DNA of 64,000 bases, taken from assembly GCA_946965045.2 (NCBI GenBank), contig OX337231.1, positions 1,488,001-1,552,000 of the forward strand, given 5' to 3'. The notes under the pieces were generated by a model. It was not told the origin of the DNA. It ran no database searches and saw only the letters and a program-made list of their open reading frames with translations. Made by a program: the position numbers and the translations under genes. This document shows, in pieces, positions 31,101 to 39,540 of this stretch (the stretch's first letter is position 1; each line of letters begins with the position of its first letter). The DNA is from Epithemia pelagica. Taxonomy: Eukaryota > Bacillariophyta > Bacillariophyceae > Surirellales > Surirellaceae.

Positions 31101-31202
31101 TTCTAAGCTATTCAGTACTTGCAGATAGTTGTTGTTTGTTGCTAAGTAAGTGTTGTTTCCTCTATTGATGCTCATTGGTAACACTGTCGTATCCGCTAAC
31201 AT
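25113..31202 (-). pseudogene. LINE ORF2: endonuclease - reverse transcriptase - RNase H, with two in-frame stops
   Basis: One reading frame from the ATG at 31202 to the stop at 25113. It is broken by TAA at 30945-30947 and TGA at 27546-27548, with no frame change at either. Segment 1 (31202-30945) is Thr/Gln-rich and ends in an 18-bp tandem repeat. Segment 2 (downstream of TAA to 27546, about 1130 codons) has the endonuclease signatures ANANGF, AETN, LLLGDFNE, SERIDFIL and SGDHRG, then RT motifs LDYDATACYD, GSGQGAGNSPG and FVDDTSGS. Segment 3 (27545-25113) resumes at once with the RT thumb-type motif YGSPDFGGIGL. It continues to RNase H (LCSDGSA, RAESYG, FYTDSLS, VKAHQD) and a terminal finger CMCPNCPN...HFLRC. 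Sequence on both sides of each stop aligns to one protein, so these are nonsense changes or readthrough sites. Confidence 0.88.
30945..31036 (-). repeat. 18-bp tandem repeat in LINE ORF2 N-terminus
   Basis: About five imperfect units of an 18-bp word (minus strand CAAGCAACCGATTCCATA), encoding Gln-Ala-Thr-Asp-Ser-Ile repeats. The last unit carries two C-to-T changes, one of which turns CAA into the TAA stop. Confidence 0.8.
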
Positions 31203-33045
31203 CCAGGTTGGATGGATGTAGCGTCATACTCACGTCCGCTGGACCGTGAGTGGCATTTGTCTGTTCCGTGGCCTGAGAACCTTCTGTTGAGGCGGCGGAC
31301 GGTGTTGTTGGTTGTTGCTGGTGATAGGACTGGATAAGGCGCTGTTCGAGAGCTTGAAACCGAGCTTCTGCTGCTGCGTTTACTGCAGAAATGATACGTT
31401 CAATATCAGACATGGGAGTCTGTCCTTGTGGTTGAGGAGGATGTTGAGACCTGGGTTGGGCATATTCTCGAGGAGGAAATTGCCTGTCGCGTTCCTGAAT
31501 AGAAGGGGTATTGTACATATTGGTGGGTGGTTGTCCTTGGGTGTTGGAGCTGTCAGCTTGCTGTTGTTCGCTAGTTTCTTGTCCTTTCGCACGTCGCAGT
31601 TGTTCTCTGAGGTCAGCATTTTCTTTTTCCAGGCGAGCGTTTTCAGCCATCACTCGCTTATCACGATCGTCGTTTGTAGTCAATTGGCTTGGTGTTGTGG
31701 AGGATCGTCTGGTTTCCACAACTTTTGGAACGTTGAGGACAGTCTTCACGTTTGTAGGGCTGATCCAGGCTTGAGTTGCTGCGGATGATCCAGTAGGCGG
31801 CTTTCCTCGAGCATCGTTTGCTTCGTCATCATCGTCTAACATATTCTCTTTTGCATATAAGGAAGCGCATGAGGACAAGTATGTCTCATAAGAGACTTCA
31901 TTTGTATCGTCGTCTTCGGCGATTCGGCGTTTGTGCTTGAATGCGACTCGTGCTGGTTGTGGTAGATTGCCCGGGCTCCTGTTCTCCGTGCTAATGATCT
32001 CTCGTACCCAATCCGCTATGAATTCTTCCAACTTGTTGGCAACGGAATCAAAGTAGGCCTCTGTGGTATGAATGTTCCAACGACCTTTTTCCTCAAGTTT
32101 CTTATGGCGCGAAATTTCTGTAACTCCTTCGATTTGAAAGATTTTTCCTTCGAGATAGAACATAATGTCTTCATTCACACCCTCTATCGGAATCACTTTG
32201 TGATCAGAGAGAAAGTCGTTCTGAGCATAAATTGATTCCAAATAGTAGGTCCTGCTTTCGTCACTTTCGTGTTTAAAACGGTGAAACATGAATTTGGGAT
32301 CCTTCTTGAAAGTTTCATTTAGAAGCCGTAGAATCTCTTTGGCATCTTCTTGTCGGCATTGAAGGCCATATGCCTTTGTTGATCGGTGGCGCTTGCGAAG
32401 GGTATATGTAAATGGCGAGGAGAAATGGATTCGGAACTTCGGGATCTTCTTTTCTGGGCATTTGGTTTCTTTATAGATCTCTTTGATGAGTCTTTCCGTC
32501 ACTTCGCTTTCCATGGTATTGGCAGGATCGATTCCAACGAAAAACCCGATATTCGAAATACGTGTCTCGTCTTCTTTCCAGTGATGAACTAGCATTTTGC
32601 CGTGGTGTTCTTTCAATCTTTGCTCGACAGAATGGTGGCGTCGTATCTGGCTGATCGGAACTCTTGAGTGAATGCGATGAAAGATGAGGTGCAGTGGATC
32701 TCGTTGTTTCTTGTCATTGCCTTTCATGAAGTGCAATTCGTAATTCCTCGCATAATCGTTGTAATTCTTGAGAGTGTTTAGATCTTTCACTTTTCTCCCG
32801 TGGTTGTTGAAAATAGTTATTTCTGGATATACTTGGCGGATAACTTGAAGAACTGAGAAATGGGTTGATGCTACCTTGGTGTTTTCATTCTTGTCGGGGC
32901 GAAAAATAAACTTCACAACGTATTCTTTCTCCTCGCCTTCGTAGTAGACTTTCTTGTTGTCAACATCAGTTGTGTTGCAACTTGCTTCATCCATCTCTTG
33001 GTCTTTGGTGGAAGAATCTCGGGCCTCTACGCCGTCGTCGGCCAT
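31162..33045 (-). CDS. LINE ORF1 protein
   Basis: A 627-aa intact frame. The N-terminal about 380 residues are a charged globular part with no family I recognise. Residues about 430-490 contain a heptad-like coiled coil (MAENARLEKENADLREQLRRA), and the C-terminal 140 residues are Gln/Pro/Thr-rich. A coiled coil in the first ORF of a non-LTR element usually drives trimerisation of an RNA-binding chaperone, so that role is inferred. No CCHC knuckle is present. The stop lies 41 bp inside the start of ORF2. The start ATG at 33045 has a GCC ATGG-like context. Confidence 0.8.
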   Translation of the reverse strand: MADDGVEARDSSTKDQEMDEASCNTTDVDNKKVYYEGEEKEYVVKFIFRPDKNENTKVASTHFSVLQVIRQVYPEITIFNNHGRKVKDLNTLKNYNDYARNYELHFMKGNDKKQRDPLHLIFHRIHSRVPISQIRRHHSVEQRLKEHHGKMLVHHWKEDETRISNIGFFVGIDPANTMESEVTERLIKEIYKETKCPEKKIPKFRIHFSSPFTYTLRKRHRSTKAYGLQCRQEDAKEILRLLNETFKKDPKFMFHRFKHESDESRTYYLESIYAQNDFLSDHKVIPIEGVNEDIMFYLEGKIFQIEGVTEISRHKKLEEKGRWNIHTTEAYFDSVANKLEEFIADWVREIISTENRSPGNLPQPARVAFKHKRRIAEDDDTNEVSYETYLSSCASLYAKENMLDDDDEANDARGKPPTGSSAATQAWISPTNVKTVLNVPKVVETRRSSTTPSQLTTNDDRDKRVMAENARLEKENADLREQLRRAKGQETSEQQQADSSNTQGQPPTNMYNTPSIQERDRQFPPREYAQPRSQHPPQPQGQTPMSDIERIISAVNAAAEARFQALEQRLIQSYHQQQPTTPSAASTEGSQATEQTNATHGPADVSMTLHPSNLDVSGYDSVTNEHQ

Positions 33046-33330
33046 GGTGGTCGTAGAGGTGCTCCAGCGGCTACGTAGCGCTCAGTACTGAGTCTACAGA
33101 AATTTCAAATACCAATGACAACTCACTGAGTAACTAGGGCTTTCACTTTTGCCTGATCTCGAAATTGTGTGAGCCAAAGATTTCGACGGTCGCGAAAAAT
33201 ATTCGATCGCGTTTAAAGGAAGGATTCGTCATTCGGGTCGCTTTTATCCTAAAAAAATCCGCCACATCACAGAACACCGCACAACAATCACCTCGCCATG
33301 ATCACCTTGATCTGATACAATAGATGACCA
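33046..33330. other. junction between LINE 5' end and AIF-like gene promoter
   Basis: 285 bp holding the unlocated 5' end of the retrotransposon and the upstream region of the AIF-like gene. No separate gene is seen. Confidence 0.4.
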
Positions 33331-35967
33331 ATGAGCAACCAGGGAAGCCGACTCTTTCAAAGTCCGACAGTGTGGCAATGCCCGTTGCTCCGAAGTCTCG
33401 TCGACTCGGTTCGCTCGTCGTCCTCTGGCCCAAATGACGAGCCCCACCGAGAGGGACACTCATCATGGAGAATGAAACCATTGGTTACATCGGCGCATGC
33501 TCGCCCTTACTCTGTTCATTATCAGGAAAATGTTCAATCTTCCGACTGGAAGTTGTCACAATTCTCATCCCTCTTCTCACCCCGTCGAACATTCATGGAA
33601 GAAGGAGTGAGCTCGCAGTCGCTCAGCGCTTCTTCGCAATCCGACGACGACGACGTCAACAATAACACTGTTTCGAGTAGTAGCACCAAACGGCTTACTT
33701 ACGATTTTGTGATCATCGGACAGGGAAATTCAGGTCAAAGTGCTTTCAAGGAACTCCGAAGGCTGTGTCCTGGAGCAACGATTGCTCTCGTGGACGCCAT
33801 TCCCCGAAAGGGGTCTTGGACAACAACCTCCAAGACTACCTTGTACTCTCTCACATCTTCGGCATCATCATTTTTCTCCAAATTGGATGATTTTTATCCT
33901 CAAATGGCCACATCCATTGACCCGAAAGCTCGGATTGTGCGGCTAGGAAGCAGTGAAAACAAGAATAGCAGTTGCACCGAATTGCAGTACAAATGTGCTG
34001 CCTTGATTGCAACGGGGGCACGCGGTGCTCCAGTCCCCAGTTACCTCGTCGATAAACAAGCTTGGCCTTTTGTCTTGGAGCTGAGACCAACCATGTTTCC
34101 GCAACTACAACAACAACGGGTAAGCACAGAGAATGGAAAGAAACAAAAGCAGCCATCTCGGCGGCATTGTGTGGAACCAGTCGAATCTCGTAGACGCATC
34201 ATTGAAGTAGCGCGGCAAGGCAGAACAGTGGGAATTCTGGGAAGCGGCTGGGATGCAATCGACCTGGCCATTGCCTGTGCACATGCCTCTTCGGGAAGCG
34301 GTGGTCCTCGGAGACGAACAAGGGCGAGAAGAGATCGGCGGCCAACCCTTATTTACGGTGCTGTTGCTCCTTTGAGCCATATTCTTCCCCAATATCTTTC
34401 ATCCGCAGTTGCAAAGCGGTTGAGATCTAAACGCATTTTGACTCAGGATCGAACTCTGGTTCGTTATGTTAGTTATGATCGGCATGAGCCGGAAAAGAAA
34501 CTTGGTCTCTACACTGCGAAAGCCTACGATGTTATGGATTCACAGAAACTGAGTCTCGATTGGCTGATTGTTTCTCCCGAGGTTCGTGGACTCCGAGGGA
34601 ACGCGACGCTCCCAACGAACCAAGTCCCATTTCAACTACAAGCGAACGATGAGGGACGTGCTTGGTATCATAACTGGTCCCAGTTTTCTACGTCCAAGAC
34701 AGCACCGAACGAACCGCCTATGTTACTGTGTTATCAGGACGACGGGCGGCTTGCTGTCAATGCCGAGCTAAATGCTTGCTCTCGAGTCTATGCGGCAGGC
34801 TCTGTCGCCCGAGGAGGCAATGCGTTCTCGGGTGACGCCCAAGTTGCCGGTGGTGGTGTTCTTGATTCGACCGAGGCCGGTCAGGTTGCTGCTTCCAATA
34901 TGGCCAATCACTTTTACGAAAATGTGATTTTTTCCTTTCCTGGCAATGATCGAGACACGCAAAAAGATGCTGGAGGCTTTTCACATTTGCCAATCTGCAT
35001 CAAGGATCCTTTCCCAATCTGGAGATCTGATGTTTTGTCGTATGACAAGGACATACCGTCAAGCTTGTCGAGTGTAGGGATCACAGCCTTGTGCGTTGGT
35101 ACATGTGATTCAGAGCGATTAACCACACATGGTGTGTGGTGGACGAACCAGGCGACGCAACAACGCCTGTTGCGAAGTCGAATGTCCAAGTTGAATGACA
35201 GTGACGAAGAGGACAAACGCGAAACGACAAAAGTGCCACTAGGAAAAACATCTGTCTATGGCATTGGTGTTGTCTACTATTTGGATCGTACGGGACGTAT
35301 CAGAGGGATCATGACATGGGGCTTGCCGTTTACGAACTCAAATGATCGGAGCTTGAATCAAGAACTGGTGGACTGTATCAAGGAGATTCTCACGTCGAAA
35401 GAAAATCGAGGTCGCTCGGCGGGCACGTCAGAGTCATTTACTTATTTCTCGGAAGAGAGCACAAAGTTGGTACGAATGGCCTTTTCCCATAACCAAGAGC
35501 ATGCCGAGGACAACAGTAATGCGTCAGACTTGGCCACTGCGGAAGATTTACCAAGACCACTTCACAGATATACTCCAATTTGGATAAGCAAACTTGCTTT
35601 TCGAAACCGACAACGTCAGGGCTCAATGGCAGCTGGCGCTCTACGAGGAGAAGAAATGTTTGCCCCGTCGCTGTGCAACTTCACGCACGAAATTGTCCTT
35701 CCCTCACGTCCAGCTGCGGGAGTCGGGTTCTCCGATCCATCCAATCAGGCTTTCCAGACTGCACAAAACATGTACGAATATCAAGTCTGGGAGCTCAAGG
35801 AGGCACGATGGGAGGTCAACGAATTGTCAGCGTGCCCTCCCAAGGAAGATCCCATATGGATCCGGAAGGGACACGAGGATCGCAATACGAACGTAATCGA
35901 CAAACGAATGGAAGATATTGGCCGAGTCTTGGGAAGAAAGCAGACTCTTGGTAACAGAGAAATATGA
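33331..35967 (+). CDS. apoptosis-inducing factor-like FAD/NAD(P)-dependent oxidoreductase
   Basis: An intronless 878-aa frame. After a Ser-rich N-terminus of about 120 residues (possibly a mitochondrial presequence), a Rossmann FAD site YDFVIIGQGNSG lies at about 124-135. A second dinucleotide site VGILGSGWDA is at about 300-309. RVYAAGSVARG is the usual flavin-binding stretch near the end of the core. The C-terminal region has the AIF tail pattern, notably VYGIGVVYYLDRTGRIRGIM, which matches the last strands of AIFM1. AIF proteins are mitochondrial intermembrane NADH oxidoreductases needed for respiratory-chain assembly; cell-death roles vary. The protein is longer than AIFM1 (about 610 aa) because of low-complexity inserts (about 265-290 and 320-335) and a unique C-terminal about 200 residues. 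Confidence 0.78.
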   Translation: MSNQGSRLFQSPTVWQCPLLRSLVDSVRSSSSGPNDEPHREGHSSWRMKPLVTSAHARPYSVHYQENVQSSDWKLSQFSSLFSPRRTFMEEGVSSQSLSASSQSDDDDVNNNTVSSSSTKRLTYDFVIIGQGNSGQSAFKELRRLCPGATIALVDAIPRKGSWTTTSKTTLYSLTSSASSFFSKLDDFYPQMATSIDPKARIVRLGSSENKNSSCTELQYKCAALIATGARGAPVPSYLVDKQAWPFVLELRPTMFPQLQQQRVSTENGKKQKQPSRRHCVEPVESRRRIIEVARQGRTVGILGSGWDAIDLAIACAHASSGSGGPRRRTRARRDRRPTLIYGAVAPLSHILPQYLSSAVAKRLRSKRILTQDRTLVRYVSYDRHEPEKKLGLYTAKAYDVMDSQKLSLDWLIVSPEVRGLRGNATLPTNQVPFQLQANDEGRAWYHNWSQFSTSKTAPNEPPMLLCYQDDGRLAVNAELNACSRVYAAGSVARGGNAFSGDAQVAGGGVLDSTEAGQVAASNMANHFYENVIFSFPGNDRDTQKDAGGFSHLPICIKDPFPIWRSDVLSYDKDIPSSLSSVGITALCVGTCDSERLTTHGVWWTNQATQQRLLRSRMSKLNDSDEEDKRETTKVPLGKTSVYGIGVVYYLDRTGRIRGIMTWGLPFTNSNDRSLNQELVDCIKEILTSKENRGRSAGTSESFTYFSEESTKLVRMAFSHNQEHAEDNSNASDLATAEDLPRPLHRYTPIWISKLAFRNRQRQGSMAAGALRGEEMFAPSLCNFTHEIVLPSRPAAGVGFSDPSNQAFQTAQNMYEYQVWELKEARWEVNELSACPPKEDPIWIRKGHEDRNTNVIDKRMEDIGRVLGRKQTLGNREI

Positions 35968-36164
35968 CAACGCACGATGGTCGAGCTTAATCTTCTAGAA
36001 GAGTACTTGAATACCTCTATGCTATTGACGACGTTTACCTCCACCTGTGTTAATATTATGCCCAAAATACGCATTATGCTAGACATGGGTCTGGACAACA
36101 CAAATGTTTCGTACGTTTGTGGCTGATAGGTGTAAGTTCATTGTCCCTCTAGAGACCATTCTGA

Positions 36165-36258
36165 AGCATCCAACACCACACGACAAGGTGTATTGCGACA
36201 ATCAGGTTAAAAGCATCCAACACCACACGACAATGTGTATTGCAACAATCAGGTTAAA
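36165..36258. repeat. two-unit 47-bp tandem duplication
   Basis: Units 36165-36211 and 36212-36258 differ at two or three bases. The duplication covers the 3' end of the DUF1294 gene: the unit at 36212-36258 encodes the end of the protein, and the stop codon falls just inside the other unit. Confidence 0.9.
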
Positions 36259-36498
36259 AGTAAATTGGTAACTTGACTTTCGACTCTTGTGGCGAACTAA
36301 ATACTGAGCAAGCCACGAACCCGGCCAACCACCCAAGAGCTCCAAAGTATGGAATCTCTCCTCGGATATCCGCCGCCCGTGTCTCTTCGAATTTAGCTTG
36401 TCCCAGATCAACAGGAAGAAACAAAGGGTGCTATTTATTAGAACCAACCATTTGTAGATGGAGAACCATGACGATGGTAAGAACCACCACAACATCAC
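36202..36498 (-). CDS. DUF1294 family membrane protein
   Basis: A 98-aa protein with an N-terminal membrane span (WLVLINSTLCFFLLIW), the polar motif DKLNSKRHGRRISEERFH, then LELLGGWPGSWLAQYLVRHKSRKSSY and a second span. This is the full DUF1294 pattern: DKxxA/SRxGxRRIxExxLH, LGGxxG and RHKTRK. The family is common in bacteria and scattered in eukaryotic algae; the function is unknown. Size is normal for the stand-alone form. Its last residues (after about 83) derive from a duplicated 47-bp unit. An intron upstream was not sought successfully, so the N-terminus (MMLWWFLPSSW) is provisional. Confidence 0.75.
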   Translation of the reverse strand: MMLWWFLPSSWFSIYKWLVLINSTLCFFLLIWDKLNSKRHGRRISEERFHTLELLGGWPGSWLAQYLVRHKSRKSSYQFTFNLIVAIHIVVWCWMLLT

Positions 36499-36583
36499 TG
36501 CTTTCTGTTTGTTGACAAAAAAAATGACGAAGAAGAAACGCCAAAGAGTTCAGGCAATCTTCCGGGTTACATTCTCGCATTCG

Positions 36584-38290
36584 TTAGCTATTGAACGAGT
36601 CCATGCTACCTTCCAAAATCCGGCTAACCCGCGATCCACTAGCTCGTCCCAATGGAACAATCTGAGGTTTTAGAACCGCCTGTTGCTGGGAGGTGGAATC
36701 ATTCGGATCGGCAGGATTCTTGCCGGTTACCGAAGGTCCCGCTGGTACCTGAAACCTTTTGGCGGTAGGGAGCCCGGAACTACTCTCTACAACATCACCC
36801 CATGGACGTCCCAAACGAACCAGAGCTGCTCGAACCTTCAGGGTCGGTTCAAATTCAGCTCCCTCTTTAATTGTATTGCTAATGCCCGATGATCCCAATG
36901 CGGCAGGCTTCTTTGTGTCGTCTTCACCACCATCTTGGCTTGGATCCGTGGGGCGGAACCTAGCTTCTCCTTCATCGTCCTCGTCATCTGCAACCATTGG
37001 CCCCACCAAATCGGTAGGACGAGGAAACGATGGAAAGTGCCGTGGCACGTAGTTGGGATGACGCTCATCTTCATCATCGTAATCTTCTTCTTCTTGTTCT
37101 CCATCTGCTGTGGCTTCTCCCGAATCGTCGGCTTTCGATTTCTTGGACGGAGTAGTTCCCTCCCCTTTGGGCTTTTTATTTTCTCCACTTTTACCACCCT
37201 GCTCCATCGAATCACCTTCTCGTTTTCTCTTTGCCCCAGCTGCGGTCGCCACTGTAGTGTCTGGTTTGGCAGTAGAAGATGTGGATCCAAGCTCCCCCCA
37301 TTGTTGAAAAATCATGTCCGGCATATCATTCTCCTCTGTGGAAGAGGGCGTTGGTGTATCTCCCGGAGGATAGGTTTCGTGACAATGAAGCGAGTCGGCC
37401 GTACGCAGTAAGGACGAATGTACCGGATTGGCGGTATCGTTTTGCCAGACTACTGGAAAGGCTGGAATTTCATCCGGAAAGGGAGCATGCCATCCCTGTC
37501 CACCCAGCATCGTTTCCATGGCCGTCATGATCGGACTCGGTCCTCCCTCTACCGTCGTCAACGATGGACCGACTTTGCCACCGCCTGGAATCTCTTGTTC
37601 CTTGTCGTCGGACGATGATCCATCCTTGGTCTCCTCCTTCTCAGTTTGGTCGACAATGGGCTTGTGCCACTCGGGTCCAAAACAAAAGGCCGCCAATCCT
37701 TTCCACGACATGACTTCGGTCGGATCCATTCGAAATGCATTGGAATTTCCGCCCATGGAGGATGCATTGTTCCTGTTATTGTTGCTATTGCTGTTGTTGT
37801 GGGACGGGTCCGTTGTGTCGTGGAGGAGGGTGGTTCCCTGAGAATTGAGGAGGGCATCCATGTGGACTCGTTGGACCGCCTGTGACGTGCACTGCTCTAC
37901 AGCACGCAAACAATCCAAAATATTACAATGGGCACTGGACCGACCAGAGGCTTCGACTCCCAGGGCCAATGTTTGTCCCAGGCGATCCAAGTACGACACA
38001 AGGACCCCCGCCAAGGCATCCAAGGCTTCCTCCGACATTCGTTCCAGTCCCAGCCGCAAAGCAGCCGTGGCGACGGAGCGTCGCGCCGTCAAGTGACAAT
38101 AAACTTCATCCCGAGCTTCATTCATGGCGCTTCTTTTTTGTGGAGACCACACAGCAAGCGGCTCTCTAGAGCTACTCGCAACGTCGGAGAGTGGAGATGA
38201 GAGCGAAGGAGAAAAGTTTGCGGTCGTTGGTTGCAAAAATCCGGTCATGTCTCCCCCAAATAAAGCCCCGCGTTCGATCCACGCCCCCAC
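36584..38290 (-). CDS. TAF8/TAF3-like histone-fold protein, TFIID subunit candidate
   Basis: A 568-aa intronless frame. Residues about 55-135 form a histone-fold/bromo-TP domain: a helix VYCHLTARRSVATAALRLG, then MSEEALDALAGVLVSYLDRLGQ, then ILDCLRAVEQ. Around residue 425 comes HPNYVPRHFPSFPRP, equivalent to the VPxHLPxFPxPHTY element that follows the histone fold in TAF8 and TAF3. The linkers are acidic or Asn/Ser-rich, with a basic KRKREG...KKPK patch (about 355-395) that could be a nuclear signal. TAF8 pairs with TAF10 in TFIID. Which TAF this is cannot be settled without alignment. An alternative start is the ATG at 38248. A Mutator-like element ends 52 bp upstream of the annotated start. 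Confidence 0.75.
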   Translation of the reverse strand: MGAWIERGALFGGDMTGFLQPTTANFSPSLSSPLSDVASSSREPLAVWSPQKRSAMNEARDEVYCHLTARRSVATAALRLGLERMSEEALDALAGVLVSYLDRLGQTLALGVEASGRSSAHCNILDCLRAVEQCTSQAVQRVHMDALLNSQGTTLLHDTTDPSHNNSNSNNNRNNASSMGGNSNAFRMDPTEVMSWKGLAAFCFGPEWHKPIVDQTEKEETKDGSSSDDKEQEIPGGGKVGPSLTTVEGGPSPIMTAMETMLGGQGWHAPFPDEIPAFPVVWQNDTANPVHSSLLRTADSLHCHETYPPGDTPTPSSTEENDMPDMIFQQWGELGSTSSTAKPDTTVATAAGAKRKREGDSMEQGGKSGENKKPKGEGTTPSKKSKADDSGEATADGEQEEEDYDDEDERHPNYVPRHFPSFPRPTDLVGPMVADDEDDEGEARFRPTDPSQDGGEDDTKKPAALGSSGISNTIKEGAEFEPTLKVRAALVRLGRPWGDVVESSSGLPTAKRFQVPAGPSVTGKNPADPNDSTSQQQAVLKPQIVPLGRASGSRVSRILEGSMDSFNS

Positions 38291-38378
38291 TGATCTGTCA
38301 CTTCACCCCCAAAAAGTTTTTGACTTTTAGGGCGCGGAGATCTACCCCCAAGTAAGGGTGAATGTTCGCATGTGTGTC

Positions 38379-38990
38379 GTAAGGGCTGGGTAAGCCGATC
38401 CATGTTCGGCTAAGTAGGCTCAGTACATTAATCTACGTAGTACTATTTTCATCAGTGTAACAAGTGGGGCGGATGGTCTCAAATTGAAAACTTGCTGCCA
38501 CGAGAAACAATGCAAATTGGAAGCCATCACTCGACAATGGTGGAAGCCGTCACCCCCATGGCCATAACTTCCTCAATAATTGAGCCTGCCTGAATCACTT
38601 TTACAATAAGAATCTTTACTACTAGAGCAACTTTGCTTTCACTTTGATTCAGGCACCCTTGAAAAATGAATGAGTTAGGGCGGTCGTTCGATTTCATCAC
38701 TGCAGAAAAATGAGCGTACCTTTTCAGCCAACTTGGCAAATCTTCTGTAATTTCAGACAACAATTTCAAAGGTAAAGGCAAAGGACTTACGGTGGTTGGA
38801 TGTTTATGCGATGCATGGGTGAATGCATACGGCGTCACCGGATCTCGCCATCATTGTCGAGCGTTTTTGCATTTTTTTGAAATTCCGACCATTTCCGGCG
38901 TGACGTGTACTATGTGATTTTATGTACTCTACGTAGCTTAATGTACTGAGCCTACTTAGCCGAACATGGATCGGCTTACCCAGCCCTTAC
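38379..38990. mobile_element. MITE-like inverted-repeat element (about 65-bp TIRs)
   Basis: 38379-38443 is the reverse complement of 38924-38990 except for one mismatch and a 2-bp indel; the shared end begins GTAAGGGCTGGGTAAGCCG. The 612-bp element has no coding capacity that I trust; a 103-codon minus frame at 38527-38838 has no family. No clear target duplication. Confidence 0.75.
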
Positions 38991-39030
38991 TTTCCGTGTG
39001 CAAACTCTTAGAATCCGATCACTAACCCCC

Positions 39031-39346
39031 TAACTTATCACCGGAACATTGATGCGGGTGAAGGTGCGAGTGCGGGGGGTAAGCCCCCGCACTCGCATCA
39101 ACATTCCTACTAGAAACTTAACAGTTATCCGTAGTTTTGTCATGCGAGTGTGCTTCAACGGATAGAATGACAGACGATTACCGATACTCTTCAGCTTTGG
39201 CGCGGCAAATCGTTGCCCTCGCAGCCCTTGCATGCCCGCAGTGACTTGCACGCAATTTTTGCGAGCGCCCGCGCTAAATTTTTAGATTTGGAGTCCCCCC
39301 TCGCACTCGCACCTGCCCCCGCACCAAAAAGTAGCCTGATAAGTTA
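39031..39346. repeat. foldback element with GC-rich hairpin
   Basis: Ends TAACTTATCA and its complement TGATAAGTTA. Inside, GTGCGAGTGCGGGGG and CCCCCGCACTCGCA (39064-39100) form a hairpin with a very short loop. A further copy of the GC-rich word sits in the right arm (39296-39320). Probably a small foldback transposon. Confidence 0.55.
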
Positions 39347-39540
39347 CCGTGTAATCCTCATGACTCACCCCCGCTGGGAGCTACGCGGCGATCGCCAAAG
39401 GAGAAAAGCCGGACAGCGAATCAAAAAATGAGGAAGCAAGAACAAGGCATTCCATTCATACAACAGTACTTACCAAAGGTCTCGCTATTCGCACTCAATT
39501 GCTTCGTTCCCATAAACCGCTTCCCAGTATAACCAACACA

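Larger units (their letters stand above)
25113..33045 (-). mobile_element. non-LTR (LINE-type) retrotransposon, two ORFs, ORF2 interrupted by stops
   Basis: At least 7.9 kb read on the minus strand: ORF1 (33045-31162), then ORF2 (from 31202) with apurinic-type endonuclease, reverse transcriptase, RNase H and a Cys/His finger. ORF2 overlaps ORF1 by 41 bp in another frame, as in many LINEs. The ORF2 frame is otherwise open for about 2030 codons but has a TAA and a TGA. Exact element ends and target duplication were not found; the 5' end lies somewhere between 33046 and about 33240. Confidence 0.9.
38343..39383. mobile_element. decayed Mutator-like (MULE) element with nested foldback sequences
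   Basis: Starts TACCCCCAAGTAAGGGTGA and ends (minus reading) TAGCTCCCAGCGGGGGTGAGTC. These ends resemble those of the elements at 55700 and 59826. The 10-bp flanks are CGCGGAGATC (38333-38342) and CGCGGCGATC (39384-39393), a target duplication with one mismatch. The interior holds two other inverted-repeat units (38379-38990 and 39031-39346). The single mismatch and the diverged ends mean it is older than its relatives; call is tentative. Confidence 0.6.

Noticed and set aside
16195-33183. Shared 15-mer GTGAGCCAAAGATTT near two gene starts (about 16195 and 33169) as a promoter motif
   Set aside because: A repeated 15-mer is expected by chance once or twice in 64 kb, and its orientation relative to the genes differs.
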